Shown one piece after another: positions 16,394 through 27,272 of a stretch of DNA of 64,000 bases. The position numbers were made by a program, and so were the translations under genes. The notes under the pieces were generated by a model that worked only from the letters and a program-made list of their open reading frames with translations, made no database searches and had not been told where the DNA came from. The stretch spans positions 5,775,001-5,839,000 of the forward strand of contig NC_010571.1 in NCBI RefSeq assembly GCF_000019965.1. The letters are read 5' to 3'. The DNA is from Opitutus terrae PB90-1. GTDB lineage: Bacteria; Verrucomicrobiota; Verrucomicrobiia; Opitutales; Opitutaceae. How positions within the stretch are numbered: the first letter of the stretch is position 1; each line of letters opens with the position of its first letter.

Positions 16394-16421
16394 AAACCCT
16401 CCGAAGTGTTTCGGAGGGTTT
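16394..16421 (-). terminator. Rho-independent terminator of tRNA-fMet
   Basis: A perfect 12-bp stem AAACCCTCCGAA / TTCGGAGGGTTT with a 4-base loop, 5 bases downstream of the tRNA on the minus strand, followed there by TTGTT. A classic tRNA terminator. Confidence 0.88.
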
Positions 16422-16426
16422 CAAAT

Positions 16427-16503
<77 letters not shown>

Positions 16504-16517
16504 ACAAAGGGACGCGG

Positions 16518-16546
16518 AACGTGCTACCCCCATTTTTGAGTGTCAA
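16518..16546 (-). promoter_or_regulatory. Probable sigma-70-type promoter of tRNA-fMet
   Basis: On the minus strand a perfect -35 TTGACA (16546-16541) is followed after 17 bases by a weak -10 (CACGTT), placing the start about 8 bases before the mature tRNA end. Spacing fits; the -10 match is poor. Confidence 0.4.
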
Positions 16547-16593
16547 CCCCGTTTTCCGCAAAAAGCCCACTTCGCGCTTGCCTCCCCTTCCCG

Positions 16594-16686
16594 CGACCTG
16601 TGTTTTCGACCGCTCCGTCAGTTAGCAACTCAAACCAACCAACCTCCTCAGGATCGCAAGGCGGCCCATTGGCCGACCTGTGTTTT
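16594..16686 (+). promoter_or_regulatory. rpsB leader with 13-bp direct repeat
   Basis: CGACCTGTGTTTT occurs exactly at 16594-16606 and 16674-16686, 80 bases apart, upstream of rpsB. A small hairpin (CGGCC CATT GGCCG) precedes the second copy. In many bacteria rpsB-tsf is autoregulated by S2 through its leader, so this could be such a site; the assignment is inference. Confidence 0.35.
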
Positions 16687-16705
16687 TTGAGAAAACATAG
16701 ATCAC

Positions 16706-17614
16706 ATGAACGTCACTCCCAAAGACCTGCTCGATGCCGGCGTGCATTTCGGGCACCAAACCAAGCGCTGGAATCCCCGCTCGAAGCCGTTCGTCTTCGA
16801 TCATCGTCAGGGCATCAGCATCATCGACCTGGGCAAGACCCACGCCGCGCTCGAGAAGGCCTGCACTTTCCTCGAGGACACCGTCGGCAACGGCGGCAAC
16901 GTGCTGTTCGTCGGCACCAAGCGCCAGGCCAAGGACATCATCCGCGAGGCCGCGACCTCGACCAACATGCCTTTCTGCGTGGACCGCTGGCTCGGTGGCA
17001 CGCTGACCAATTACGAAACCGTGAAGCGTTCCATCGCGAAGTACAAAAAGTACCAGCAGATGGAGACCAGCGGTGATATGAACAAGCTGGCGTCCAAGGA
17101 AGTCGCCGCGATCAAGCGCGAGATGGTGCGCATGCAGAAGAATTTCTCCGGCATCGTCGACATGCCCGGTCTGCCGACCGCGATGTTCGTGGTCGACGTG
17201 AACCACGAAAAGATCGCCGTCGCCGAGGCCGCCCGCAGCGGCATCCCGTGCGTCGGCATCTGCGACACCAACTCCGATCCGTCCACGCTCTCGCACCCGA
17301 TCCCGGGCAACGACGACGCGGTGAAATCGATCCGCATCATCGTCGAGGCGATCGTGGCTGCCGTGCAGAACGGCCTCTCGCAACGTGACGCGCGTCGCGC
17401 GGCCCGGGGCGCCGCCGACCTGAAAGCCGCCGCCGCCGCCGCTGCGGGTATCACCGGCGAAACCGCCGCCACGCCCGAGGTCGACCTCTCGAAGGTCGAG
17501 CTTCCGGCCGATGTCGCCGCGGTCGTCGAGGGCGAGGGCGAGAGCGAAGCCGAGCCCGTGGTCGCCAAGAAGAAGCCGGTGCGTGCCAAGCGTCCCGCCG
17601 TCAAAGCCGAGTAA
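16706..17614 (+). CDS. rpsB: 30S ribosomal protein S2
   Basis: A 302-residue S2 protein (family uS2). Diagnostic stretches are LLDAGVHFGHQTKRWNP near the N-terminus, GNVLFVGTKRQAKDII, VDRWLGGTLTNYETVKRS and PIPGNDDAVKSIRIIVEAI. S2 joins late in small-subunit assembly and helps recruit S1. The family core ends at ~235; the last ~65 residues are a low-complexity Ala/Glu/Lys-rich extension ending in a basic tail (KKKPVRAKRPAVK). tsf follows after 22 bases, the standard bacterial pairing, so both are probably one transcript ending at 18289. Confidence 0.98.
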   Translation: MNVTPKDLLDAGVHFGHQTKRWNPRSKPFVFDHRQGISIIDLGKTHAALEKACTFLEDTVGNGGNVLFVGTKRQAKDIIREAATSTNMPFCVDRWLGGTLTNYETVKRSIAKYKKYQQMETSGDMNKLASKEVAAIKREMVRMQKNFSGIVDMPGLPTAMFVVDVNHEKIAVAEAARSGIPCVGICDTNSDPSTLSHPIPGNDDAVKSIRIIVEAIVAAVQNGLSQRDARRAARGAADLKAAAAAAAGITGETAATPEVDLSKVELPADVAAVVEGEGESEAEPVVAKKKPVRAKRPAVKAE

Positions 17615-17636
17615 CCAGCCGCCAACCCAGTTTCCA

Positions 17637-18230
17637 ATGTCTGCCACGATTACTGCTCAAATGGTCAACGACCTGCGCCTCTCAACCGGCGCCGGCCTGT
17701 TGGACTGCAAGAAAGCCCTCACCGAGGCCAATGGTAACGTCGAGGAGGCGACCACGATTCTGCGCAAGAAGGGCGCCGCCACCGCCGCCAAGAAGGCCGA
17801 CCGGGCCACGAACCAGGGGTTGATCGAGAGCTACATTCACGTCGGCGGCAAAGTCGGCGTGATGATTGAAGTAAACTGCGAGACCGACTTCGTCGCTCGC
17901 AACGAGGACTTCAAGACGTTCTGCCGCGACCTTTGCCTGCAGATCGCCGCGGCCAATCCGCTCTACATCAGCCGCGACCAGGTGCCCGAGGCGGAGCTCG
18001 CCAAGGAGCGCGAGATCGCCACGGCGCAGGTGCAGGGCAAGCCCCCGGCGGCGATCCAGAAGATCGTCGAGGGCAAGCTCGAGAAATATTACTCGACGAT
18101 CTGCCTGCTCGATCAGCCGTTCGTGAAGCTGCCCGAGAAGACGGTGAAGGAGATCCTGACCGAGAAGGTCGCGAAGATCGGCGAGAACATCCAGGTCCGC
18201 CGGTTCACGCGTTATCAACTCGGCGCCTGA
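17637..18230 (+). CDS. tsf: Elongation factor Ts
   Basis: A 197-residue EF-Ts, the nucleotide-exchange factor that releases GDP from EF-Tu. The N-terminal UBA-like domain has LRLSTGAGLLDCKKALTEAN, and the EF-Tu-contact motif TDFVARNEDF is intact. It is the short form of EF-Ts, lacking part of the core found in the ~280-residue E. coli protein. ATG at 17637 is chosen because the family starts immediately before this N-terminal helix; the frame stays open further upstream inside rpsB. It is followed by a strong terminator. Confidence 0.97.
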   Translation: MSATITAQMVNDLRLSTGAGLLDCKKALTEANGNVEEATTILRKKGAATAAKKADRATNQGLIESYIHVGGKVGVMIEVNCETDFVARNEDFKTFCRDLCLQIAAANPLYISRDQVPEAELAKEREIATAQVQGKPPAAIQKIVEGKLEKYYSTICLLDQPFVKLPEKTVKEILTEKVAKIGENIQVRRFTRYQLGA

Positions 18231-18259
18231 CCCTTTCGGTTTGTTCGCTTAGCCATCCA

Positions 18260-18289
18260 AAGCGCCTCGCCTCGTCGAGGCGCTTTTTT
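18260..18289 (+). terminator. Rho-independent terminator of rpsB-tsf
   Basis: Stem AGCGCCTCG / CGAGGCGCT (18261-18269 / 18276-18284) followed by a run of six T, 30 bases after the tsf stop. Confidence 0.92.
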
Positions 18290-18382
18290 CGTGCGGGCTC
18301 GGGCGTATCGGTCGCGCTCGTGCGTCACCCTCGTGTTCCGATTCGCTTCGCGCGGCCGCTGCCCTCACCTTACGTCGCCATC

Positions 18383-18796
18383 ATGAAAGTCACTCGTATC
18401 CAGATCGTCGCCCGCGGACTCACGAACCGCTGCCCCAACTGTGGCGACCACACGTTGTTCGTGCCCGGAAAGCTGTTCACGCTGAACCCGAGCTGCCCGA
18501 CCTGCGGGCTGCGGTTCGATCGCGACAACGATGAGGGGTTCTTTCTCGGTTCCCTGGCACTGAACTATGGGGTGACCGTCATCGGCTTTTTGCTCCCTGT
18601 CGGCTTGCTGGCCTATGCGGGGGTCATCCCTGCGCGCGTCGCGATCGTGTTGGCGGTGATCGGCGCGCTCGTCGTTCCCGCCCTGCTCTATCGCTCGTCG
18701 CGCAGCTGGTTCCTGATGAACTACTACATCTTTCTTCCGCAGCATTTGCCGGCCAACGGCGCCCAAATTCGCCCGGGAGAAGACGCGAACGTCTGA
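18383..18796 (+). CDS. DUF983 family membrane protein
   Basis: A 137-residue protein with an N-terminal zinc-ribbon-like pair of CxxC motifs (CPNCGDHTLF and CPTCGLRFDR, about residues 18-21 and 37-40), then the DUF983 signature FDRDNDEGFFLG. Two hydrophobic segments (~60-80 and ~85-103) and a polar C-terminus follow. The family is widespread but uncharacterised. It lies alone after the rpsB-tsf terminator and ends convergent to the chemoreceptor operon. Confidence 0.85.
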   Translation: MKVTRIQIVARGLTNRCPNCGDHTLFVPGKLFTLNPSCPTCGLRFDRDNDEGFFLGSLALNYGVTVIGFLLPVGLLAYAGVIPARVAIVLAVIGALVVPALLYRSSRSWFLMNYYIFLPQHLPANGAQIRPGEDANV

Positions 18797-18839
18797 GGCG
18801 CCTGGCCGCGCGTTGCGGCCAGACGATTCCCGGAAAAGT

Positions 18840-20405
18840 TCAGCCGTGCGCCGCCGTCGCCGCGACGTGGCGGTCATGCACCGCGGAGGAAGCAAGCGAT
18901 TCGTTCCGCGCTTCGATCGGATCTTCGCTGCGCCTGACCGCTTTCTCGTTCGCCGCATGTTTGCCGCGCGCGAGGCCTTCGAGCGAACCGACCGCGCCGT
19001 GCAACCGGCTCGTGTGCCCGCCGAGCTCGCCTGCGGCCGCCGACGTTTCTTCCGCCAGCGCGGCGTTCTTCTGCGTCAGCTGGTCGAGTTCCGCCACCGA
19101 CTTCGAAACCTGGCCGATGCCCTGCTCGAGTTCGTGCGACGCCCCCGCGATCTGCGCGACCAACTCGTCGACCTCGCGCACCCGCGCGTTGATGTCGGAG
19201 AGATGCTCTGCCACCGCGGTGTTCAAGCGCGCACCCTGCTCGCTGCGCTCGCGCGACTGCTCGAGCTTGCTGGAGGTTTGCCGCGCCGCCTCCGCGCTGC
19301 GTTGCGCCAGATTGCGGACCTCGTCGGCCACGACGGAAAATCCCAGCCCCGCTTCACCGGCGCGCGCGGCCTCGATCGCCGCGTTCAACGCGAGAATGTT
19401 CGTTTGGAAGGCGATCTCATCGATCGTCTTCATGATCTCGGCGACCTCGTGACTCGAGGATTTGATCGCCGACATGGCCGTGCTCAGCTCCTCCATCCGC
19501 GAAGCTCCCGCGTCCGCCGCGCCCCGGGCCCGACCGGCGAGTTCCTTCGCACGTTGCGCATGCGTGGCGTTGTTGCGCGTGATGCTGTTCATCTCTTCCA
19601 GCGCCGCCGCGCTTCGTTCCAAGGACGCGGCCGATTCCGACGACCCCTGCGCCAGCGCCTGACTGGCGTCGTTCAACTGGCCCGCTGCCGCGCTGACCGC
19701 CTCGGCGCCCGCGCCGACATCCGCCGAAACGTGAAGCAACGGCCGCACGATCGTCCGCCGCACCATCCAGCGCGCGCCCACCGCCCCGACGGCGAGCACG
19801 CCGACAAACAAGCCCAGTGTCGCCTGCCGCTGCCGTTGGGCCGCGCGTTCGTTGTCACGCAGGATCTCGTGCAGCGCCTCCGTGTGCGCCTTGCTCGCGG
19901 CGGACACCGCCTGCCGGCCGTTTTCTGTCCTCTGCCGCAAATCGGTCAGCGCCGCCTGCACGTCCGCGTCGCCCAATCCTTTCGCCGCGACAAGATCAAA
20001 CACCGGACTCGCGTGCTCGGCGTAGGCCTTGACCGCCCCGCGCGCGGCGGTGAGTTCCGCCCGTGCCGTGCCCCGCTGCTCGATGCCGGCGAACAGCTCG
20101 AGCGTCCGCTGCAGTTGCGCGCGCATCGTTTCCAGCGGCGTGTTGTCCCCGGTCAGCATGGCGTCTTCATGCGCCTTCACCGCCGCTTCATACGCAAAGA
20201 CCGCGGCCTCGCTGTCGAGGGCGGAGGGCACTGCGACCGTCGCCAGCCGGGCCAAGCTGCGCTCCTCGCGCAGGCCCACCACCACATCCACAACCACCGT
20301 TGCCCCGTAGGCCAAGGCCAGCAGGCCCAGCAGCACCGCAATCTTCGACTCGAGGCTGGAGCCGCCCACACCCGAACCGGGCAAAGACGTGTCGTCGGTC
20401 TTCAT
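18840..20405 (-). CDS. Methyl-accepting chemotaxis protein
   Basis: A 521-residue transmembrane chemoreceptor. ATG at 20405 overlaps the preceding gene's stop (ATGA) and has a good GGAGG site. Membrane segments lie at ~16-38 and ~196-215, enclosing a helical periplasmic sensor of ~155 residues (four-helix-bundle type). The cytoplasmic part carries the highly conserved signalling tip [20 protein letters not shown] plus [21 protein letters not shown] clear HAMP domain is not obvious after segment 2. No NWETF-type CheR-docking pentapeptide ends the protein. It is last in an operon with a porin and a phosphate-binding-like protein, which may supply its ligand signal. Confidence 0.93.
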   Translation of the reverse strand: MKTDDTSLPGSGVGGSSLESKIAVLLGLLALAYGATVVVDVVVGLREERSLARLATVAVPSALDSEAAVFAYEAAVKAHEDAMLTGDNTPLETMRAQLQRTLELFAGIEQRGTARAELTAARGAVKAYAEHASPVFDLVAAKGLGDADVQAALTDLRQRTENGRQAVSAASKAHTEALHEILRDNERAAQRQRQATLGLFVGVLAVGAVGARWMVRRTIVRPLLHVSADVGAGAEAVSAAAGQLNDASQALAQGSSESAASLERSAAALEEMNSITRNNATHAQRAKELAGRARGAADAGASRMEELSTAMSAIKSSSHEVAEIMKTIDEIAFQTNILALNAAIEAARAGEAGLGFSVVADEVRNLAQRSAEAARQTSSKLEQSRERSEQGARLNTAVAEHLSDINARVREVDELVAQIAGASHELEQGIGQVSKSVAELDQLTQKNAALAEETSAAAGELGGHTSRLHGAVGSLEGLARGKHAANEKAVRRSEDPIEARNESLASSAVHDRHVAATAAHG

Positions 20406-20812
20406 TTGACCTCCAAAAGTTTGACCTTGTCGGTGACGCTCGCCGCCGCCAGGTAGCCGAACGCCCCCGGCGTGGAGGCGACGAATGCGATCACCTCCGC
20501 ATCGTTCTTCGCCGCCGCCGGCATCGTGCCTTTGCCGGTGAAAACCTGTTTTTTCCAGTATTTGTCGAACTGATCCGGCGAGCGCTGCGCGTATTGCTGG
20601 ATCACTTTGGCGTGCACGGCACCGTCGGTTTGGACGACCAGCCGCAACGGTCCGCTGCTCCATTTGGTCTTCGTGCCAAGCAGGATGTTTTTGATATCGG
20701 CCGCAGAGACCGCACTCTCCGCCACGGCCGGATGGACGACGAATGCCACCTCCTGGCCGCGGGCGATTCCCAAGCTCGCGGCGAGCGCCAGCATAAGCAG
20801 GAGCGTTTTCAT
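20402..20812 (-). CDS. Small PstS-like periplasmic binding protein
   Basis: A 136-residue secreted protein with signal peptide ([20 protein letters not shown]). The mature part resembles one lobe of the phosphate-binding PBP-like family: [19 protein letters not shown] near the N-terminus, then [14 protein letters not shown] and [10 protein letters not shown], motifs of PstS-type proteins. At ~115 mature residues it is about half the normal two-lobed PstS length, so a complete ligand cleft is doubtful. It starts 16 bases after the porin and overlaps the chemoreceptor by ATGA. A role as accessory sensor for the receptor is inference. Confidence 0.75.
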   Translation of the reverse strand: MKTLLLMLALAASLGIARGQEVAFVVHPAVAESAVSAADIKNILLGTKTKWSSGPLRLVVQTDGAVHAKVIQQYAQRSPDQFDKYWKKQVFTGKGTMPAAAKNDAEVIAFVASTPGAFGYLAAASVTDKVKLLEVK

Positions 20813-20828
20813 CGCGGGAAACGGCGGC

Positions 20829-22112
20829 TCAGAAGCTGATCGTGGTCTTCAGCACCACGTACGTCCAATTGGACTTCCATTGCGCGATCGCCGGATTGTA
20901 GCGGCCGCTGAGCAGTGCCGTGCCGTCAATGGCGTGCGCTTGGAGCTTCACCAGCCACCAATCGGTGAGGTTGTAGCTCACGGCCGCGCACGTCTCTTTC
21001 GTCCATGCGTGATGCGCCGGAGTCGCGCTATAAGAGCGTCCGCGCCGGTCGTGCGTGTTCGCGTAGCCTTCCTCGTAGAACGCCGCCAGCTGCCACTTCG
21101 CCGCCGCCTGCCAGGTGGCCATCACATAGAAATTGTCCATGCGGTTGCTGTAGGAGCCGGGCCCGAGTACCGGCAGATTGGATTCCGAATGCACGGTGGT
21201 CGTGCGGTATTCGCCCGCGAACACCCAGTCGCCCCGCGTATACTCCGCAGAATAGACGTAATGCGTCACCGCATCCTGTTTCATGATGGCCGGACGGCCG
21301 GCGATCACGTTGTCCCACATGCCCGGCGGAAACCGCGTCGGCATCAGCCGGACGTCGCCCGCCGCCATCGCCAGGCTCGCCGCCGAGCGCATCGCAGCCG
21401 CAAGTTCTGTCCCGGTCGTTCGGGCCACGGACCCGCCAATTTTCAAGCCACTCAAAGGCGTGTTCCAATAAACCGACCCGGCGAACAGGCGGCCCAAGTC
21501 TTCAACCTCCGTCACGGTGGCAGGCGCGGAGTCATTCATCACTAGCAGCCAGGGATCCTCGGCGCGATACTTCGCCGGCATGCCGCCGTACACGTGGTAG
21601 TCCAGCGATCCCGCCCCCGACAGGGCGATAGAGCCATAAATCGCCGCGCCGTCATAGGAGGCGCCGTTGGTGCGCATCGTCTTTGGATAGGCGTTGAGCG
21701 GCAGCAGCGCCAGCGGCCGAATGATGTCGATGTCCTGCGTGTCGCCGTAGAGCCCGACCGCCTGCTTGCCGCGACCCAGCCGAAGACCAAAGGCTTCGTT
21801 GAACGAATAGTCGAACTGGGCGAAATCGACGGTCAGGTCGCGAAAATCGTCGAGCCGGTAGCCATAAATCTGCGCGCCAAAACGAATCCCGTTCGCGAAC
21901 CGGTGCGTGCCGTTCAGCGTCACTTCGTTGCTGAACATGTCGAGCGTGTCCTTGGTGTCGCCGAGATAGTTGTAGCGGTCGGAGTATCCGGCGGTCGCGC
22001 TGACTGCGCCATGGATTTCGAGGGCCGGCGAACCGACCGCGATGGCTGCGGAGAAGAGCGATAGCGCCACACCGATGACCGGGGCGTAAGAGCAACCTTG
22101 CTTCAAGTTCAT
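20829..22112 (-). CDS. Outer-membrane porin-like beta-barrel protein
   Basis: A 427-residue protein with signal peptide (from ATG at 22112; an upstream start at 22157 in frame is less likely). The rest alternates polar and aromatic residues in strands typical of a 16-18-strand barrel, ending in Phe (VLKTTISF), the outer-membrane sorting signature. LEIHGAVSATAGYSDRYNY at the mature start resembles proteobacterial and verrucomicrobial porins. It would let small solutes enter the periplasm. It is first in the porin / binding protein / chemoreceptor operon. Confidence 0.8.
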   Translation of the reverse strand: MNLKQGCSYAPVIGVALSLFSAAIAVGSPALEIHGAVSATAGYSDRYNYLGDTKDTLDMFSNEVTLNGTHRFANGIRFGAQIYGYRLDDFRDLTVDFAQFDYSFNEAFGLRLGRGKQAVGLYGDTQDIDIIRPLALLPLNAYPKTMRTNGASYDGAAIYGSIALSGAGSLDYHVYGGMPAKYRAEDPWLLVMNDSAPATVTEVEDLGRLFAGSVYWNTPLSGLKIGGSVARTTGTELAAAMRSAASLAMAAGDVRLMPTRFPPGMWDNVIAGRPAIMKQDAVTHYVYSAEYTRGDWVFAGEYRTTTVHSESNLPVLGPGSYSNRMDNFYVMATWQAAAKWQLAAFYEEGYANTHDRRGRSYSATPAHHAWTKETCAAVSYNLTDWWLVKLQAHAIDGTALLSGRYNPAIAQWKSNWTYVVLKTTISF

Positions 22113-22546
<434 letters not shown>

Positions 22547-22794
22547 GGGTGCACCGACCCTTTTGACGCAAGTGCTTCAAAGGGCAAGGGGCCGAAACGT
22601 AGGGAGCGGCTCCGAAAACGGAAGTCGAAACTTCGCTCCCGGTCGCAAAGGACGCGCCTCACTTTTCCGACACCGGCGGGCCGGCCATTCCGCGCGACGC
22701 AGGAGTCTCGTCCGCGGGTTTGCAGGAACCTCGCCCCGCCCTCGCCGAACCGCTCCGGCTCTTCCGAATCGTTCCCGGTTTTCTGCTGCGGGGC

Positions 22795-23415
22795 TTAGCC
22801 AGCACTGTAGCGGTTCACCACCGCGACGCCGTCTTCCCGGAGCGCGACGATCGCGCGCTCGTCGTCGCCGGGCTGCACGTTCACCGCGCGACAACCGTTC
22901 GCGATCACCTCCACCTCGAACCCGAGTTGGCGCGCATCGAGCGCGGTGAACTTCACGCAGTAATCCAACGCCAGCCCGAGCACGGCGACGTGAGTCACAC
23001 CCCGCTCGCGGAGGTAGTCGCCCAGGCCGGTGGACTTGCGGTGGCCGTTGTCGAAAAAGCCGCTGTAGCTGTCGATCCGCGGATCCGTGCCTTTTCGAAA
23101 CACCCGCTCGAGGCCATGCACATCCAGCCCTGGCGCCAACTCCGCGCCCGCGGTGTCCTGCACGCAGTGTACCGGCCAGAGCACCTGTTCCAATCCGTCG
23201 AGCAGGATCACCTCGCCCACCCGCCGGCCCGGATGATTCGCCGCAAAACTGCCATGCTCGCGCGGATGCCAGTCCTGCGTCGCCACGACGCAGGCGAAGT
23301 CGCCCGATCCGATCGCGCGGTTCGCCACCGCCAGCACCGCATCGCCATCCGGTACCGGCAACGCGCCCGTGGGTAGAAAATCGTTTTGGAGATCGACGAG
23401 AATAAGCGCACGCAT
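22795..23415 (-). CDS. pncA: Nicotinamidase
   Basis: A 206-residue isochorismatase-fold amidase that converts nicotinamide to nicotinate in NAD salvage. Key motifs are present: DLQNDF (catalytic Asp), TQDWHP (metal-binding His), PVHCVQDTAGAEL, the lysine in FRKGTDPRIDSYS, and the nucleophile Cys in LALDYCVKFTALDA. ATG at 23415 has GGGAGC upstream. Length is normal (~200). It is divergent from hypC with about 90 bases between starts and is unrelated to the hyp genes by function. Confidence 0.93.
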   Translation of the reverse strand: MRALILVDLQNDFLPTGALPVPDGDAVLAVANRAIGSGDFACVVATQDWHPREHGSFAANHPGRRVGEVILLDGLEQVLWPVHCVQDTAGAELAPGLDVHGLERVFRKGTDPRIDSYSGFFDNGHRKSTGLGDYLRERGVTHVAVLGLALDYCVKFTALDARQLGFEVEVIANGCRAVNVQPGDDERAIVALREDGVAVVNRYSAG

Positions 23416-23506
23416 GGTGCTCCCGTCCGGTTCGTCGGGTTTTGGTTCCCCGCGCCACCGGCTTTGCTGTTGCCCGAAACGGCGCGGCACGCAGACTGCC
23501 GCTGTC

Positions 23507-23787
23507 ATGTGTCTCGCCGTGCCGGGTCGAATCCTCGCGATCTCCGGAGCTGATTTCTTCCGCACCGCGCGCGTGGATTTCGGTGGAATCGTCAAGGAAG
23601 TGAACCTGGCCTGCGTGCCGGAAGCTCGCCTCGACGATTACGTGCTCGTCCACGTCGGTGTCGCGCTCAGCGTCATCGACGAACGCGAGGCCGCAGAGGT
23701 GTTTTCCTACCTCAAACAAATGGAGGAGCTCGCGGAGTTGGCGCCGCCGCCGCCGGTCGACTCTTCGCCCCCTGCTACGCCTCCGTC

Positions 23788-23791
<4 letters not shown>
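23507..23791 (+). CDS. hypC: Hydrogenase maturation chaperone HypC
   Basis: A 94-residue protein starting with the invariant MCLAVPG of HypC/HybG, whose Cys2 holds the Fe(CN)2CO precursor and binds the hydrogenase large subunit. The small beta-barrel core ([17 protein letters not shown], then [15 protein letters not shown]) is intact and the C-terminus is a proline-rich tail. The start is fixed by the motif. It overlaps hypD by GTGA, consistent with HypC-HypD complex formation. Confidence 0.95.
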
Positions 23792-24882
<1,091 letters not shown>

Positions 24883-24930
24883 CGGCTAGTCCGCGGGCTG
24901 GCAGATGTCTCCGCCACTTCGCGTATTCGC

Positions 24931-25995
24931 TCAGCAGATCCGCGGCAGCTGTTCGCCGCTGAGGCGATCCAGCACGCGCTCGACGCCGAGCACCGAGCGT
25001 AGCGTCACCTGGCCGGCCGGACCGCCGCTCACGCGTCCGATGCTGACCACCGGGCCGCCCGGTGCGGTGCGCGCGAGGAGGCTCTGCGCCGCGTCCGCCT
25101 GGACCGCCGGCATGAACGCGACGCAGCGACCCTCGTTGGCCACGTAAAATGAGTCGAGCCCGAGCAGTTCGCACGCGCCCCGCACCGGCTCTGTGACCGC
25201 GACCTTCGCCTCGTCGATCGCGATGCCGCACCGCGCCGATTCCGCGATCTCGATCAGCGCCGTTGCCAAGCCGCCTCGCGTTAAATCCCGCAGACAGTGC
25301 ACTTCGATGCCGCCGGCCAGCAGCGCCTCCACCGCCGGCCACAGCGGCGCACAGTCGCTCACGATCGGCGATTCGAATGCGAGTCCCTCCCGCTGCGCGA
25401 GAATCGCCATGCCGTGCCGGCCGATGTCTCCGCTCAACACCACGGCGTCGCCGGGTCGCACGGCGGCCGGCCCGATGGTGCCCGGTTGTTCGATCCAGCC
25501 GATTCCGGCGGTGTTGATGTAAACCCCGTCTCCCTTTCCGCGCTCCACCACTTTCGTGTCGCCCGTCACGATCTCGACGTTCGCCGCCCGCGCGGCGTCG
25601 GCCATCGAACGCACCACGCGCTCGAGCGTTTCCATCGGCAATCCCTCCTCCAACACGAATCCCGCGCTCAGCCAGCGCGGCCGCGCGCCGCACATCGCCA
25701 AATCGTTGACCGTGCCGGTCACGGCCAGCGCTCCAATATCCCCGCCTGGGAAGAACAGCGGCTTCACCACGTGCGTGTCGGTCGTGAACGCGAGCCGCAC
25801 GCCGGCCGGCACATTCAACACCGCGCCATCGTGCCGCGCGTCCAGCGCAGGGTTGCGGAACGCCGGACCGAACACCCGCTCGATCAGCTGCTGCGTGAGC
25901 CGGCCGCCGCCCCCATGCGCAAGCGTGATCTCGGCGTGCGCCATCAGCGGTGCGGGGCAACTCAATCCGATCGGATTCGGCAGGGGCTCGGACAC
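24931..25995 (-). CDS. hypE: Hydrogenase maturation protein HypE
   Basis: A PurM-fold enzyme that dehydrates the carbamoylated C-terminal cysteine to thiocyanate, the CN donor for the active-site iron. The C-terminus PRIC with terminal Cys is the hallmark. [20 protein letters not shown] and [20 protein letters not shown] are family motifs. Two starts are possible: GTG at 25995 (354 aa), keeping the CPAPL-type N-terminus common in the family, and ATG at 25944 (337 aa). Neither has a clear ribosome-binding site. It is on the opposite strand to the other hyp genes, with the NicO-like gene upstream. Confidence 0.95.
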   Translation of the reverse strand: MSEPLPNPIGLSCPAPLMAHAEITLAHGGGGRLTQQLIERVFGPAFRNPALDARHDGAVLNVPAGVRLAFTTDTHVVKPLFFPGGDIGALAVTGTVNDLAMCGARPRWLSAGFVLEEGLPMETLERVVRSMADAARAANVEIVTGDTKVVERGKGDGVYINTAGIGWIEQPGTIGPAAVRPGDAVVLSGDIGRHGMAILAQREGLAFESPIVSDCAPLWPAVEALLAGGIEVHCLRDLTRGGLATALIEIAESARCGIAIDEAKVAVTEPVRGACELLGLDSFYVANEGRCVAFMPAVQADAAQSLLARTAPGGPVVSIGRVSGGPAGQVTLRSVLGVERVLDRLSGEQLPRIC

Positions 25996-26053
25996 GACGA
26001 GAGCAGCTTGGCGGATTCGCCGCCCTCGACAAGCCTCGCCGCCGACGGCCGCC

Positions 26054-26788
26054 TCACAACCCAAACGCCGCCATTGCCCCGCCCGTGAGCAGCAGCGTGA
26101 GTCCGGCCAGCGCGTGCGTATAGCGCTCCGCGACACCCAGCCGGATCCGCTGCACGCCGTAAAGCCCGAGCAGCACGGCGCCGAGCATGGCGAGCAATGT
26201 CATCGTGCCGAACACGACCGAAACCAGCGCCACACCCAACCAGTCCCGTTCCGCCGCCGGCACCATCACCAGCGGGATCATCGGTTCACACGGTCCGAAC
26301 ACGAAAATCGCGAATAACACCCACGGCGTGATCGATCGCGCTCGTCCAGTCCCGTCCTCCACCTGCGCGCCAGCGTGGACATGGATGTGCTCACCTTCGT
26401 GGGAATGCGCGTGCCGATGCAATCCGGTCTGCGTGTGCCAATGCGCATGATCGTGCGACTGACCTCGTGCGGCGCGGCGCAATCCCCAGGCAAAGTAAAT
26501 CGCACCAAACGCGATCAAGCCCCAGGTCGCCACGCTTCCACGCACCGACTCGATGTGCGCCACGCGCTGCAGTTCCACCCCGAACCATGCGGCCACGATT
26601 CCAAGGCCGATCGAGCTGGTGAGGTGCCCGAGGCCGCACGCGAGCGTGATCCAGCTCGTCCGCTGCCAGCTCCAGTTTCTCGCCCGTGCCATCGCCACAA
26701 ACGGCACGTAATGGTCCGGCCCCGCCAGCGTATGAATCACGGCGACCGCCACGCAACTGGAGCATAGCAATAGGGTTCCTGCGTCCAT
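26054..26788 (-). CDS. NicO-like nickel/cobalt transporter with His-rich loop
   Basis: A 244-residue membrane protein with about six hydrophobic segments. The first carries [16 protein letters not shown], like the HxxxxDH motif of nickel/cobalt transporters of the NicO/RcnA/UreH group. A loop at ~112-150 holds about a dozen histidines ([20 protein letters not shown]), a typical metal-binding feature. Flanked by hypE, on the same strand, and hypA, it probably supplies nickel for NiFe-hydrogenase maturation. A TauE/SafE-like exporter is an alternative, as is efflux rather than uptake. ATG at 26788 is chosen as the one directly before the first membrane segment. Confidence 0.75.
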   Translation of the reverse strand: MDAGTLLLCSSCVAVAVIHTLAGPDHYVPFVAMARARNWSWQRTSWITLACGLGHLTSSIGLGIVAAWFGVELQRVAHIESVRGSVATWGLIAFGAIYFAWGLRRAARGQSHDHAHWHTQTGLHRHAHSHEGEHIHVHAGAQVEDGTGRARSITPWVLFAIFVFGPCEPMIPLVMVPAAERDWLGVALVSVVFGTMTLLAMLGAVLLGLYGVQRIRLGVAERYTHALAGLTLLLTGGAMAAFGL

Positions 26789-26922
26789 CGACCGGAGTTT
26801 TGCTGACGCCACGCCGCCGCAGGGGCGGCGACCACACGATGCACGCTGTTCGGCCGCGCTTTGTCAATCGAGGCCGCCGTTCGCTGGCTCGACACGGCCG
26901 ATGGTCCGGCCAAGATCGCGCC

Positions 26923-27267
26923 ATGCACGAGTTCGGCCTGGCCGAATCTGCCCTGCAGTCCGCGCTCGCCGCCGCGCGCGACGCCCACGCTGCCCAGGTG
27001 CTTCGCGTCGTCATCCGTATCGGCGAGCTGTCCGGGGTCGACGCAGAGTCCTTCCGTTTTGCCTTTGCGTCGATTCGTGCCGGCACACCCGCAAGCGAGG
27101 CCGAGTTGGAAATCGAAGCCGTGCCGGCAAAGGCTCGTTGCGGCGCCTGCGGCCGAGGCTTCAGTCCGGCCGATTCCGTTGACGGCGGTTGTCCGCATTG
27201 CGGCTCGCCACACGTAACGATCGCGGCCGGCCGCGAACTCGACTTGGTGCGACTCGAAGTTTCCTGA
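26923..27267 (+). CDS. hypA: Hydrogenase nickel-insertion protein HypA
   Basis: A 114-residue nickel metallochaperone. It begins MHE, whose His2 binds nickel, and has the structural zinc site CGACG with CPHCG near the C-terminus. It delivers nickel with HypB to the hydrogenase large subunit. The start is set by the MHE motif. hypB follows after 5 bases and hypF overlaps hypB, forming one operon. Confidence 0.96.
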   Translation: MHEFGLAESALQSALAAARDAHAAQVLRVVIRIGELSGVDAESFRFAFASIRAGTPASEAELEIEAVPAKARCGACGRGFSPADSVDGGCPHCGSPHVTIAAGRELDLVRLEVS

Positions 27268-27272
27268 AAACC

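Noticed and set aside
18813-20456. 547-codon plus-strand frame opposite the chemoreceptor
   Set aside because: The minus strand holds the invariant chemoreceptor signalling tip; this frame is its shadow.
24905-26088. Plus-strand frames opposite hypE
   Set aside because: hypE is certain from its PRIC terminus and PurM motifs; these are shadows.
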